Shown here: positions 50,649-61,478 of the stretch, piece after piece
Layout of the letters: the number at the start of each line of letters is the position of its first letter
Position numbering within the stretch: the first letter of the stretch is position 1
Assembly (NCBI GenBank): GCA_963781675.1
Contig: CAWAGF010000001.1
Coordinates: forward strand, 62,001 to 126,000
Origin: SCTD01 sp963781675
GTDB lineage: Bacteria > Actinomycetota > Actinomycetes > Mycobacteriales > SCTD01
Reading direction: 5' to 3'
Length of the DNA stretch: 64,000 bases
Program-made: the position numbers and the translations under genes
The notes under the pieces: generated by a model
Told to the model about the DNA's origin: nothing
Seen by the model: the letters and a program-made list of their open reading frames with translations, nothing else
The model's database searches: none

Positions 50649-52874
50649 ATGACTCCCCCCTCCCGCCGCACCGGTGCTCTCGCCGCCGGCCTCGTGGCGC
50701 TCGTCGCCCCGGTCCTCGTCGCCCCGCCCGCCTCCGCGAGCAGCACGATGAACGAGGTCGTCTACACCGCGGACGACGACAACGACGGCATCTACTCGAT
50801 CGTCCTGCGCGACCTGGAGAGCCGTCGCGTGACGACGGTGCTCGCGGCCGACACCACGAACGAGTACCTGTACGACGAGCCCGAGCTGTCCCCGGACGCG
50901 GGCCGGGTGGCCTTCTCCACGGACCGCGGCGGCAGCGCCGACCTCGAGGAGGGGATCGCGGTGGTCAACCGCGACGGCAGCGGCTTCCGCCGGCTCACGA
51001 CCCCGCCGAGCACCGCCGACAGCTTCTCCGTCGACGTCGGCGCCGCCTGGTCGCCGGACGGGACGAAGCTGGTCTTCACCCGCATCACGGTGACGACGCC
51101 GGCCGACGGCAGCGAGGACACGGTGGACACCGCGCTGTTCACCGTCCCCTCCGCGGGCGGCACCCCGACGGCGCTGGTCGGCGGCGAGGACGGCTACACG
51201 GCCGACTGGAGCCCGGACGGCAGCAAGATCGTCTTCGCCGCGATCGGCAACGCCACCATCGACGACAGCGGCCCGCTGACGGTGGTCAGCAGCGACGGCT
51301 CCGGCGGGCGCACCGCCCTCGGCGCGGACGTGAAGGGCTACTCCCCGGCCTGGTCGCCGGACGGGTCGACCATCGCGTACGCGACCGTCACCGCGCGGGA
51401 CAGCGACCCGACCCGCGGCCAGGACGTCGCGCAGATCGCCACCGTGCCGGCGACCGGCGGGTCGCAGCGGGTGCTCGCCGCGACCCGGCCGACGAGCGCG
51501 GCGACCGTCGCGGAGTACCCGGCGTGGACGCCGGACGGCGAGAGCATCCTGTTCGACCTCTACGGCTACTCCTCCACAGACGACTTCCCGCCCGGCGACC
51601 TGTGGGCCGTCGACAAGGACGGTGCGCGCGCCGGCCGGGTCACCGCGACCGCGGGCGACGAGGCCCAGCCGCACGTGCACGGCCCGACGCCCGGCCGGGT
51701 CACCCCCGGCGCCGAGTCGACGTACGTGCCGGTGACGCCCAAGCGGGTGCTCGACACCCGCGAGGGCATCGGCGCCCCGGCCGCCAAGCTCGGCGCGGGC
51801 GAGACGGTCGACCTGCAGGTGCGCGGCCTGGCCACCAGTCCGACCGCGGTGCCGGCCGACGCCACGGCCGTGGTGCTCAACGTGACGGTCACGTCCACGA
51901 CGGCGACCACGGACGTACGGGCCTATCCGACCGGCACCGGCGTCCCGCCGACCAGCAGCCTCAACGCCGCCGCCGGGCAGACGGTCCCGAACCTCGTCAC
52001 CGTCGCCCTCGGCAGCAACGGCGCGGTGACCCTGCGGAACGGCGCCGGCACCCTGCACCTCATCGCCGACATCGCCGGCTACTACGTGCCGGGCACCCAG
52101 GGCGCCGGCTTCGCGGCGCTCGACCCGAGCCGCATCCTCGACACCCGCAGCGGCGTCGGCGGCCCGACCGGCAAGATCGGCACCGAGGACTTCCGCGACC
52201 TGCAGGTGACCGGCACGCTGACGACCGCGGACGGCCGCACCGTGACGGTGCCCGCCGACGCGCGCGCCGTCGTCCTGAACGTCACGGGCACCGGCGGCAC
52301 GTCCGGCACCGACATCCGCGTCTACCCGACGCCGACCGACGGCACGGTCCCGACGGTGAGCAACCTGAACCTGCGCACCGGCCAGACCCTGCCGAACCTC
52401 GTCGTCGTCGCGGTCGGCGACGGCGGCAAGGTGCGGCTGCGCAACAGCGGCGGCCAGGTGCACCTCATCGCGGACCTCGCGGGCTACTACGGCCCCTCCG
52501 CCACCGGGCGCTTCGTGCCGGTGACGCCGGCCCGCTTCCTGGACACCCGCAGCGGCATCGGCGGCGCCCCGATCCCGGTCACCGGCGAGGGCTACGTCGA
52601 CCTCAAGGTGGCGGGCACCCGCGGCGTCCCGGCGCAGGCGACGGCCGCGGTGCTGAACCTCACCGGCACCGGCGTGAGCGCGAGCACCGACGTCCGCGCC
52701 TTCCCGGTCGGGGCAGCCACCGTGCCGACGGTCAGCAACCTCAACCTGGTCCGCGGCACCACCCGCGCCAACAGCGCGATCGTCAAGACCGGCGCCGACG
52801 GGCGCATCCGCATCCGCAACGGCGCCGGAGGGATCAACCTCATCGGCGACCTCGCCGGCTACATGGTCGGCTAG
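50649..52874 (+). CDS. Secreted TolB-like beta-propeller with three surface repeats
   Basis: The product is 741 residues from ATG 50649 with GGAAGGA six bases upstream. The order is: signal peptide; a propeller of PD40-type blades (PELSPDAGRVAFSTDRGG, AAWSPDGTKLVFTRI, ADWSPDGSKIVFAAI, PAWSPDGSTIAYATV, PAWTPDGESILFDLY) to about residue 355; then three repeats of about 125 residues. Each repeat begins P-x-R-x-LDTR-x-G-x-G and has VVLNVT or VLNLT, T-D-(V/I)-R, a second LN and LI(A/G)D-(I/L)-AGY. Such repeats are common in actinobacterial exoproteins. It has no catalytic motif, so probably a binding or scaffold protein outside the cell. Confidence 0.85.
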   Translation: MTPPSRRTGALAAGLVALVAPVLVAPPASASSTMNEVVYTADDDNDGIYSIVLRDLESRRVTTVLAADTTNEYLYDEPELSPDAGRVAFSTDRGGSADLEEGIAVVNRDGSGFRRLTTPPSTADSFSVDVGAAWSPDGTKLVFTRITVTTPADGSEDTVDTALFTVPSAGGTPTALVGGEDGYTADWSPDGSKIVFAAIGNATIDDSGPLTVVSSDGSGGRTALGADVKGYSPAWSPDGSTIAYATVTARDSDPTRGQDVAQIATVPATGGSQRVLAATRPTSAATVAEYPAWTPDGESILFDLYGYSSTDDFPPGDLWAVDKDGARAGRVTATAGDEAQPHVHGPTPGRVTPGAESTYVPVTPKRVLDTREGIGAPAAKLGAGETVDLQVRGLATSPTAVPADATAVVLNVTVTSTTATTDVRAYPTGTGVPPTSSLNAAAGQTVPNLVTVALGSNGAVTLRNGAGTLHLIADIAGYYVPGTQGAGFAALDPSRILDTRSGVGGPTGKIGTEDFRDLQVTGTLTTADGRTVTVPADARAVVLNVTGTGGTSGTDIRVYPTPTDGTVPTVSNLNLRTGQTLPNLVVVAVGDGGKVRLRNSGGQVHLIADLAGYYGPSATGRFVPVTPARFLDTRSGIGGAPIPVTGEGYVDLKVAGTRGVPAQATAAVLNLTGTGVSASTDVRAFPVGAATVPTVSNLNLVRGTTRANSAIVKTGADGRIRIRNGAGGINLIGDLAGYMVG

Positions 52875-52888
52875 CTCCGCGCGCTCAC

Positions 52889-52920
52889 GAGGGCCGGTCT
52901 CCTGCGGGAGGCCGGCCCTC
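52889..52920. terminator. Hairpin terminator after the propeller gene
   Basis: GAGGGCCGG-TCTCC-TGCG-GGAG-GCCGGCCCTC forms a strong near-perfect stem between two convergent genes. Confidence 0.8.
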
Positions 52921-52972
52921 CGGCGTGCGGCGGGACGACGGGTGCGCCGTACGGGCCCCTGACGTGCGAGCG

Positions 52973-54379
52973 TCAGCCGCCGTTGCCCGCCCGCACGTCC
53001 CGCGCGATGTCGGCCTCCACGGCCTCGAAGGCCTTGCGGGCGGAGATGAGCACCGGGTCCCAGACGGGGGCGAACGGCGGCGCGTAGGACAGGTCGAGGG
53101 AGAGCACCTCGTCGACGCTCATCTCGTTCCAGATGGCGGTCGCCAGCACGTCGATCCGCTTGGCCGCGCCCTCGCGGCCGGCGATCTGCGCGCCGAGCAG
53201 CCGTCCGCTGCGCTTCTCCGCGATGAGCTTCACGCGGATCGGCTTGGCGCCGGGGAAGTAGCCGGCGCGGGTCGTGGAGTCGACGTGCGCGGTGACGTAG
53301 CAGTAGCCGGCGGCGTCCGCCTCCGCCTCGGACAGCCCCGTCCGCGCGACCTCCAGGTCGCACACCTTGGTGACCGCCGTGCCGATGACGCCGGGGAAGG
53401 TCGCGTAGCCGCCGCCCAGGTTGATGCCGGCGACCCGGCCCTGCTTGTTGGCGTGCGTGCCGAGGGCGACGACCATCCGCTGGCCGGACAGCCGGTGCCA
53501 GCTCTCGACGCAGTCGCCGGCGGACCAGACGCCGGGGGCCTCGGTGCGCATCCGGTTGTCGACCTGGATGCCGCCGGAGGCGCCGAGCGGGATGCCGGCC
53601 GCCTCTGCGAGGCCGACGTTGGGGCGCACGCCGAGGCCGAGGATCACGAGGTCCGCGGGCAGCCGGGTGCCGTCGGCGGTGACGACCGCGGCGGCCCGGC
53701 CGTCCGGGCCGGTCTCCACGCAGGTCGCCGGCTGGCCGAACACCAGGCGGATCCCCATCTTGGCGACGGCGTCCGCGATGAACTCGCCGATGTCCGGGTC
53801 GAACGTGCCGATCGGCGTCGGGGAGCGGTTCACGACCGTCACGTCGAGGCCGCGCACCTGGCACGCCTCGGCGAGCTCCAGCCCGATGTAGCCGCCACCC
53901 ACGACGACCACGCGCTCGACGCGGCCGCTGTCGAGCTCGGCGATGAGCTCGCGCCCGTCGTCGAGCACCTGCACGCCGTGCACGCCCGGTGCGTCGAAGC
54001 CGTCCGCGCGCGGCCGCATCGGCACGCTGCCGGTCGCGTAGACCAGCTGGTCGTACGGCTCCTCGTACTCCCGCCCGGTCTCCAGGTCGCGGGCGCTCAC
54101 CCGGCGGGACGCGAGGTCGATGCCGACGACCTCGGTGCGCATGCGCAGGTCGATGCCGTTGGCGCGGTGCTGCTCGGGCGTGCGCGAGATCAGCTCCTGC
54201 TCGGTGCCGACGGCGCCGCCGATCCAGTACGGGATGCCGCAGGCGGAGTAGGAGGTCGCCCGGCCGCGCTCGAAGGCGACGATCTCGAGGTCGTCGGCGT
54301 CGCGTCGCTTGCGCGCCTGGCTCGCCGCGCTCATCCCTGCGGCGTCCCCGCCGATGACGACCAGCCGCTCGCGAGCCAC
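52973..54379 (-). CDS. FAD-dependent oxidoreductase, CoA-disulfide reductase-like
   Basis: The product is 468 residues from GTG 54379. It has the FAD dinucleotide fold LVVIGGDAAGMSAASQARKR, the single redox Cys of the CoADR/NADH-oxidase family in TSYSACGIPYWIGGAVG, the NAD(P) fold VVVVGGGYIGLELAEACQVR, and GVWSAGDCVES with a C-terminal dimer domain. It reduces a low-molecular-weight disulphide, NAD(P)H to oxygen, or a related acceptor; the exact substrate is open. It diverges from dedA with 22 bases between the two starts. Confidence 0.87.
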   Translation of the reverse strand: MARERLVVIGGDAAGMSAASQARKRRDADDLEIVAFERGRATSYSACGIPYWIGGAVGTEQELISRTPEQHRANGIDLRMRTEVVGIDLASRRVSARDLETGREYEEPYDQLVYATGSVPMRPRADGFDAPGVHGVQVLDDGRELIAELDSGRVERVVVVGGGYIGLELAEACQVRGLDVTVVNRSPTPIGTFDPDIGEFIADAVAKMGIRLVFGQPATCVETGPDGRAAAVVTADGTRLPADLVILGLGVRPNVGLAEAAGIPLGASGGIQVDNRMRTEAPGVWSAGDCVESWHRLSGQRMVVALGTHANKQGRVAGINLGGGYATFPGVIGTAVTKVCDLEVARTGLSEAEADAAGYCYVTAHVDSTTRAGYFPGAKPIRVKLIAEKRSGRLLGAQIAGREGAAKRIDVLATAIWNEMSVDEVLSLDLSYAPPFAPVWDPVLISARKAFEAVEADIARDVRAGNGG

Positions 54380-54385
54380 CCGCCG

Positions 54386-54391
54386 AACGTA
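54386..54391 (-). promoter_or_regulatory. Leaderless -10 of the flavoprotein gene
   Basis: TACGTT (complement) is six bases before GTG 54379. Its TA overlaps the TA of the opposite-strand hexamer of dedA. Confidence 0.55.
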
Positions 54392-54395
54392 GCCT
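54390..54395 (+). promoter_or_regulatory. Leaderless -10 of the DedA gene
   Basis: TAGCCT is six bases before GTG 54402, back to back with the divergent TACGTT. Confidence 0.55.
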
Positions 54396-54401
54396 GGCCC
54401 G

Positions 54402-55106
54402 GTGGACTCCTTCGCGCTGCTCCCCGGGTTCCTCGACCCGAAGACCCTGCTGACGTTCGGCGTCGTGGGCCTGATGCTGATCATCTTCGCGGAGACGGGG
54501 CTGCTCGTCGGCTTCTTCCTGCCGGGGGACTCGCTGCTGTTCCTGGCCGGCGTCTTCGCCGCCTCGGGCGAGGAGGGCCTGTCGATCTGGACGATCCTGA
54601 TCGGCGTCCCGCTGATGGCGTTCCTCGGCGCGCAGACCGGCTGGCTGATCGGCAAGAAGGCCGGGCCGCTGATGTTCGACCGCCCGGACAGCAGGCTGTT
54701 CAAGCGCTCGAACGTCGAGCGCGCCGAGGCCTACCTGGACAAGTTCGGCGAGGGCAAGGCGATCGTCCTGGCGCGCTTCCTGCCGATCGTGCGCACGTTC
54801 ATGAACCCGGTCGCCGGGGTGCTGCAGGTGCCGGCCCGCAAGTTCGCGTTCTTCAACGCCATCGGCGCGCTGCTCTGGGGCCTCGGGGTGCCGCTGGCCG
54901 GCTACGGCGTCGGCAAGGCCCTGGGCGCGGCCGCGGGCGACGTCCCGATCGACCGCTACATCCTCCCGCTGACCGTCGTCATCATCGTCGTGTCGCTGAT
55001 CCCGGTGGTGCTCGAGGTCCGCAAGGCCCGGCGCGAGGGGCGGGAGCAGGCGCTGGTCGCCGAGGGCTCCGTGCGGCTCCAGCAGGAGGACAGCCCGCTC
55101 GACTGA
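54402..55106 (+). CDS. DedA-family membrane protein
   Basis: The product is 234 residues from GTG 54402. Four to five membrane segments and the DedA hallmarks are present: ETGLLVGFFLPGDSLLFLAG, then VLARFLPIVRTFMNPVAGVL and FFNAIGALLWGLGVPLAGYG. DedA proteins are membrane flippases or transporters of phospholipid carriers such as undecaprenyl phosphate. The C-terminal tail is charged and cytoplasmic. It is followed closely by a sigma-factor operon with its own ribosome-binding site. Confidence 0.92.
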   Translation: MDSFALLPGFLDPKTLLTFGVVGLMLIIFAETGLLVGFFLPGDSLLFLAGVFAASGEEGLSIWTILIGVPLMAFLGAQTGWLIGKKAGPLMFDRPDSRLFKRSNVERAEAYLDKFGEGKAIVLARFLPIVRTFMNPVAGVLQVPARKFAFFNAIGALLWGLGVPLAGYGVGKALGAAAGDVPIDRYILPLTVVIIVVSLIPVVLEVRKARREGREQALVAEGSVRLQQEDSPLD

Positions 55107-55163
55107 CCGGCCGTGCCAACCGAGCGCGGCCCAGGCACGTCCTCGTCCACGAGAGGAGGTCGG

Positions 55164-55643
55164 GTGCAGTCGTTCGAGTCGTTCGTCGCCGCGCGCTCGC
55201 GGCACCTGCTGCACGCCGCCCACCTCCTGACCGGTGACCGCCACCGGGCCGAGGACCTGCTGCAGACGGCGCTGACGCGCGCCTACCTGCGCTGGGACCG
55301 GATCGACAGCGACGACCCGGAGGGCTACGTGCGACGCACGATGGTCAACGCGCACACCGACTGGTGGCGCAAGAAGCCGTGGCGCGAGCAGGCGACCGAC
55401 GAGGTGCCGGAGGTCGCGGTCCCCGACGCCACGACGTCGTACGACGCCCGCGACGCGGTGCTCGCCGCCCTCGCGACCCTGTCCGGGAGGCAGCGCGCGG
55501 TCGTGGTGCTGCGCTACTACGAGGGGCTGTCCGAGGCCGAGATCGCCGCGGCGCTCGGCTGCTCCGCCGGGACGGTGAAGAGCGCGGCGTCGCGGGCGAT
55601 GGCCAAGCTGCGCGCGCACCCCGGCCTGGTGGTGCCGGCATGA
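55164..55643 (+). CDS. SigE-family RNA polymerase sigma factor
   Basis: The product is 159 residues from GTG 55164 with GAGAGGAGG upstream. Region 2 is ESFVAARSRHLLHAAHLLTG, DRHRAEDLLQTALTRAYLRW; region 4 is LATLSGRQRAVVVLRYYEGL, SEAEIAAALGCSAGTVKSAA, SRAMAKL. This is the short sigma-70 group called SigE family in actinobacteria. The next gene begins inside its stop (ATGA) and encodes a membrane protein that probably acts as its partner. Its target promoters are unknown. Confidence 0.92.
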   Translation: MQSFESFVAARSRHLLHAAHLLTGDRHRAEDLLQTALTRAYLRWDRIDSDDPEGYVRRTMVNAHTDWWRKKPWREQATDEVPEVAVPDATTSYDARDAVLAALATLSGRQRAVVVLRYYEGLSEAEIAAALGCSAGTVKSAASRAMAKLRAHPGLVVPA

Positions 55644-56314
55644 GGGACGACGAGCTGACCGCGCTGCTGCGCTCGCCGGCGCTCTCGCTGGACCCGCCCG
55701 TCGACCTCGTCGCGTCCGTCCACCAGGGGGCGCGGCGGGTGCGCCGGCGCCGGACGGCCGGGGTGGTGGCCCTGTCCGCGGCCGCCCTCGGCTGCGCCGC
55801 GCTGGTCGGGCCGGGGCTGCTCGGCGAGGGGGAGCGCCCGCCCGAGACGGTGGCCGCACCGCTCGCGTCGCGCTTCCCGCAGGCGACGACCTCGGTGGAG
55901 CGGCTGGAGAGGCTGAACGGCGGTGACGTCGTCACCTTCTTCGTCGGCACGCGCTGGTGCACCGCCAGCTCGCGCACCCTCGTCAACGACGGCTGCCGGG
56001 GCTACGTCGGCACGGGGCCGGTCGCGCCGTTCGCGCTCACGGTCGCGCCGGGCGACGACACCCTCTCGGTCGACCGGGACACCGTCACCGCCGGCGTGCT
56101 CGGCACCGGGGTCTCCCGGGTGACCGTCGAGCTGACGGACGGCACCGTGCTCGAGGCGCGGACCGTGCAGGGCGAGGGCTTCCCGCGGCCCGTGTGGTGG
56201 GCGGCGGTCCCCCGCGGCGGGACCGTGCAGGGCTACACGGCGTACGACGGGGCCGGCCAGGTGCGGGAGGTGCTCCAGGTGGCGGGCGAGCAGCTCGAGG
56301 TCCGGGCTAGCTGA
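55640..56314 (+). CDS. Membrane-anchored partner of the SigE-family sigma factor
   Basis: The product is 224 residues from ATG 55640. About 38 cytoplasmic residues with a basic patch (RRVRRRR) are followed by one membrane segment (TAGVVALSAAALGCAALVGP) and an extracytoplasmic beta-rich domain with two Cys (RWCTASSR, NDGCRGYVG). It lacks the HxxxCxxC zinc anti-sigma motif, so it is not a classical ZAS protein. Translational coupling to the sigma gene suggests that it controls or senses for it. No family is assigned. Confidence 0.7.
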   Translation: MRDDELTALLRSPALSLDPPVDLVASVHQGARRVRRRRTAGVVALSAAALGCAALVGPGLLGEGERPPETVAAPLASRFPQATTSVERLERLNGGDVVTFFVGTRWCTASSRTLVNDGCRGYVGTGPVAPFALTVAPGDDTLSVDRDTVTAGVLGTGVSRVTVELTDGTVLEARTVQGEGFPRPVWWAAVPRGGTVQGYTAYDGAGQVREVLQVAGEQLEVRAS

Positions 56315-56849
56315 GGCCGAGGTCCTCGAGGGAGTAGGCGAAGCGGTAGGGCACGCCCTCGGCCTCGATCTTCTCTGCGGCACCGGTCGCCCGGTCCGCG
56401 ATGACGGCCACGCCGACCGCCGTGGCGCCGGCCTCCCGCACCGCCTGCAGCGCGGTCAGCGGGGAGCCGCCGGTGGTCGAGGTGTCCTCGAGCACGAGCA
56501 CCCGGCGGCCGCTGATCTCCGGGCCCTCCACGCGCCGCTGCAGGCCGTGCGCCTTGGCCTCCTTGCGCACCACGAACGCGTCCAGCTGCCGGCCCTGCGC
56601 GGCCGCGGCGTGCAGCATCGCGGCGGCGACCGGGTCGGCGCCCATGGTGAGCCCGCCGACCGCGTCGTAGTCCAGGTCGGCGGTCAGCTCGAGCATCACC
56701 CGGCCGACGAGCGGCGCGGCGCGCCCGGAGAGCGTGATGCGGCGCAGGTCGACGTAGTAGTCGGCCTCGCGGCCGGACGACAGGGTGACCTTGCCGTGCA
56801 CGATCGCGAGCTCACGGACGAGGGACAGCAGGTCGTCGCGGTCGGTCAT
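56307..56849 (-). CDS. pyrE: Orotate phosphoribosyltransferase
   Basis: The product is 180 residues from ATG 56849. DDLLSLVRELAIVHGKVTLS, SGREADYYVDLRRITL, VGGLTMGADPVAAAMLHAAA and the PRPP loop RRVLVLEDTSTTGGSPLTAL identify it. It converts orotate and PRPP to OMP, a late step of pyrimidine synthesis. It follows the 57829 gene after five bases, so the two are probably co-transcribed. The end overlaps the convergent membrane-protein gene by eight bases. Confidence 0.96.
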   Translation of the reverse strand: MTDRDDLLSLVRELAIVHGKVTLSSGREADYYVDLRRITLSGRAAPLVGRVMLELTADLDYDAVGGLTMGADPVAAAMLHAAAAQGRQLDAFVVRKEAKAHGLQRRVEGPEISGRRVLVLEDTSTTGGSPLTALQAVREAGATAVGVAVIADRATGAAEKIEAEGVPYRFAYSLEDLGLS

Positions 56850-56854
56850 GGCCC

Positions 56855-57829
56855 CTATTGCAGCAGGGCCCGCTCCAGCTCCTCCGGCAGCCCCGGCTCC
56901 ATGCCCGGGCGGCCCTTCGGCACGCCGGCCTCCTGCACCCAGGCCCAGGTGTCCGCGACCGTCTCCTCGACCGGCCGCACCACCAGCCCGGCGTCCCGGG
57001 CGCGGCTGGCGTCGCCGGCCATGACGCCCGCCAGCTCGCCCTGCTCCGGGACCCAGCACGGCAGCTGCGTCCACGGCTGCGCGCCGGCCGCCTCGAGGTC
57101 GGCCTCGTCGACCCACACCAGCTCCGCGTCGCTGCCCGTCGCCTCGACGCACGCCTCCAGCAGCTCGAGCGTCGAGCAGTGCGCCGGCATGCTGGTGATG
57201 TCGTACGGGCCGGTGAGCCCCTGCTCGAGGCCGTCCAGCGCGAAGCCGGCGAGGTCGCGCACGTCGACGTACTGCAGCCCGCGCTCGGGCCGGCCGGGGG
57301 CGACGACGCGGCCGCCGCGCGAGATGCGGTCCAGCCACCAGGGCAGCCGCGCGACGTCCTCGTGCGGACCGAGGATCATCCCGGCGCGCAGCAGCAGGAC
57401 GTCGGGGAAGGCGCCGAGCCAGGCCAGCTCGCCGCCGCGCTTGTCCGCCGCGTAGTCGCGCGCGTCGGCGTCCGGGTCGCCGTCCACGACGGGTGCGTCC
57501 TCGCCGCGGCCGGCGTCCATAGCGGCGTAGACGCTGCGGCTGCTGACGTAGGCGGCCCGGTCCGCCCGACCGCGCAGCACCTCCGCGGCGGTGCGCGCGA
57601 CCCGCGGCTCCTTCGCCCAGGTGTCGAGCACGGCGTCCCAGTGGCCGTCGCCGAGCGCGGCCTCGAGCCCGGCGCGGTCGGTGCGGTCGGCGGTCAGGCT
57701 GCGCGCCCCCTCGGGCAGCGCGCCGGTCACGCCTCTGTGCACGGCCTCGACCTCCCAGCCGCGCGCCAGCGCCTCCTCGACGACCGCACGCCCCACGAAC
57801 CTCGTCCCGCCCAGCACCAGCAGCCTCAT
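56855..57829 (-). CDS. NAD-dependent epimerase/reductase-like SDR protein
   Basis: The product is 324 residues from ATG 57829. The Rossmann motif is LLVLGGTRFVGRAVVEEALA, followed by VHRGVTGALPEGARSLTADR, AAYVSSRSVYA, RDYAADKRGGELAW (YxxxK) and LLLRAGMILGPHED. It belongs to the atypical extended SDR proteins close to NAD-epimerases of plant-type RNA-binding paralogues. The substrate is unknown. CAGGGT seven bases before the ATG is a weaker version of the leaderless hexamer. It lies upstream of pyrE. Confidence 0.82.
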   Translation of the reverse strand: MRLLVLGGTRFVGRAVVEEALARGWEVEAVHRGVTGALPEGARSLTADRTDRAGLEAALGDGHWDAVLDTWAKEPRVARTAAEVLRGRADRAAYVSSRSVYAAMDAGRGEDAPVVDGDPDADARDYAADKRGGELAWLGAFPDVLLLRAGMILGPHEDVARLPWWLDRISRGGRVVAPGRPERGLQYVDVRDLAGFALDGLEQGLTGPYDITSMPAHCSTLELLEACVEATGSDAELVWVDEADLEAAGAQPWTQLPCWVPEQGELAGVMAGDASRARDAGLVVRPVEETVADTWAWVQEAGVPKGRPGMEPGLPEELERALLQ

Positions 57830-57876
57830 GCCGGCGACCCTGCCCGGTCAGGTGCCTGCAGGTCCAGGACGTTCGC

Positions 57877-58653
57877 TCACGGCTTGCGCCCGGGGAAGCG
57901 GCTCTGCAGGCCGCGCAGGACCGTCCGCTGCACGCTCGGCGGGATGACGCGCGTGGCGCCGACGATCGCCTTGTACTGCGCGCCGGGGACGCTCAGCGAC
58001 TTGCCTCGGTCCAGGTCGCCCAGCGCGGTGGCGACGACCTGCTCGGCGTCCAGCCACATCCGCTCGGGGATCCCGCTGACGTCCATGTCCGCGCGGCTGT
58101 GGAACTCCGTGCGCGTGAAGCCCGGGCACAGCGCGAGGACCTTCACCCCGCGCTCGGCGTACTGCAGGTGCAGCGACTCGCTGAAGTTCGTGACGTACGC
58201 CTTGCTCGCGCTGTAGGTCACGGCGCGGGCGCCCGGCGCGAAGCCCGCGACGCTGCTGACGTTCACGATCGCGCCGCTGCCGCGCGCGACCATCCTCGGC
58301 AGGGCGGCGTGCGTCAGGCGCATGACCGCGCGGACGTTCACGCGCAGCATGTGCTCCTCGTGCTCGAGGTCGACCTCGTGGAAGTCGCCCTTGGTGCCGA
58401 GCCCGGCGTTGTTCACCAGCACGTCGACCCCCTGCGCGCAGCGCGCCTCGACGGCCGCGCACCCGTCGTCCCCCGCGAGGTCGGCCGGCAGCACCGCCAC
58501 CTGCACGCCGTACGACCGCAGCTGCTGCGCCGCGCTCTCCAGCCGCGCGGCGCCGCGGGCGACGAGCACGAGGTCGTGGCCGCGTGCGGCGAGCTGGCGG
58601 GCGAAGGCGGCGCCGATGCCGGCGGTGGCGCCGGTGACGAGTGCGGTGGTCAT
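57877..58653 (-). CDS. Classical short-chain dehydrogenase/reductase
   Basis: The product is 258 residues from ATG 58653. It has TALVTGATAGIGAAFARQLA (TGxxxGIG), DVLVNNAGLGTKGDF (NNAG), the catalytic Ser in GAIVNVSSVAGFAPG and YSASKAYVTNFSESL (YxxxK), and CPGFTRTEFH. It is an NAD(P)-dependent oxidoreductase of the DltE/YqjQ-like type. The substrate is unknown. TAGCCT lies seven bases before the start, so a leaderless transcript is likely. It follows clpB behind a 40-base palindromic terminator. Confidence 0.9.
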   Translation of the reverse strand: MTTALVTGATAGIGAAFARQLAARGHDLVLVARGAARLESAAQQLRSYGVQVAVLPADLAGDDGCAAVEARCAQGVDVLVNNAGLGTKGDFHEVDLEHEEHMLRVNVRAVMRLTHAALPRMVARGSGAIVNVSSVAGFAPGARAVTYSASKAYVTNFSESLHLQYAERGVKVLALCPGFTRTEFHSRADMDVSGIPERMWLDAEQVVATALGDLDRGKSLSVPGAQYKAIVGATRVIPPSVQRTVLRGLQSRFPGRKP

Positions 58654-58660
58654 GAGGCGG

Positions 58661-58666
58661 AGGCTA
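58661..58666 (-). promoter_or_regulatory. Leaderless -10 of the 58653 SDR gene
   Basis: TAGCCT (complement) is exactly seven bases before ATG 58653. Confidence 0.5.
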
Positions 58667-58680
58667 CGGCCGGCCCGCCG

Positions 58681-58720
58681 ACGTGAAGTCCCCAGCACCC
58701 TGGTGCTGGGGACTTCACGT
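58681..58720. terminator. Perfect 40-base palindromic terminator after clpB
   Basis: ACGTGAAGTCCCCAGCACC, two bases, then its exact inverse. The 19-base perfect stem starts 10 bases past the clpB stop. Its length and AT-containing ends are unusual for the window. Confidence 0.8.
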
Positions 58721-58730
58721 GGCGTGCGGG

Positions 58731-61329
<2,599 letters not shown>

Positions 61330-61379
61330 GCGTGCTCCTCGTGCGGTGGTGCGGATCTGCTTCCTGCAACGCCGAGCAG

Positions 61380-61400
61380 GTTGAGCGTGTTCCGCTCAAG
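61380..61400 (-). promoter_or_regulatory. HAIR-type HspR operator upstream of clpB
   Basis: On the minus strand CTTGAGC-N7-GCTCAAC, close to the HAIR consensus CTTGAGT-N7-ACTCAAG bound by HspR, lies 51 bases before the clpB ATG. The hspR gene is adjacent. Heat-shock derepression of clpB is therefore expected. Confidence 0.85.
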
Positions 61401-61437
61401 TCTGCGAGACTGGTGCCCGTTCTGCGCGGAGCGCGTC

Positions 61438-61457
61438 CGCCGGCAGCGAGGCCGGCG
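61438..61457. terminator. Weak hairpin after hspR
   Basis: CGCCGGC and GCCGGCG form a short stem 21 bases past the hspR stop, before the clpB operator. Confidence 0.4.
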
Positions 61458-61478
61458 ACTCGGCGCGGCACGCACCAG

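Noticed and set aside
49431..55859. A 2142-residue minus-strand open frame spanning fba and everything upstream to 55859
   Set aside because: Only its last 339 residues are a protein (fba). The rest is the antisense shadow of the propeller, the sigma operon and others, with Arg/Ala/Gly-rich low-complexity translation typical of high-GC wrong frames.
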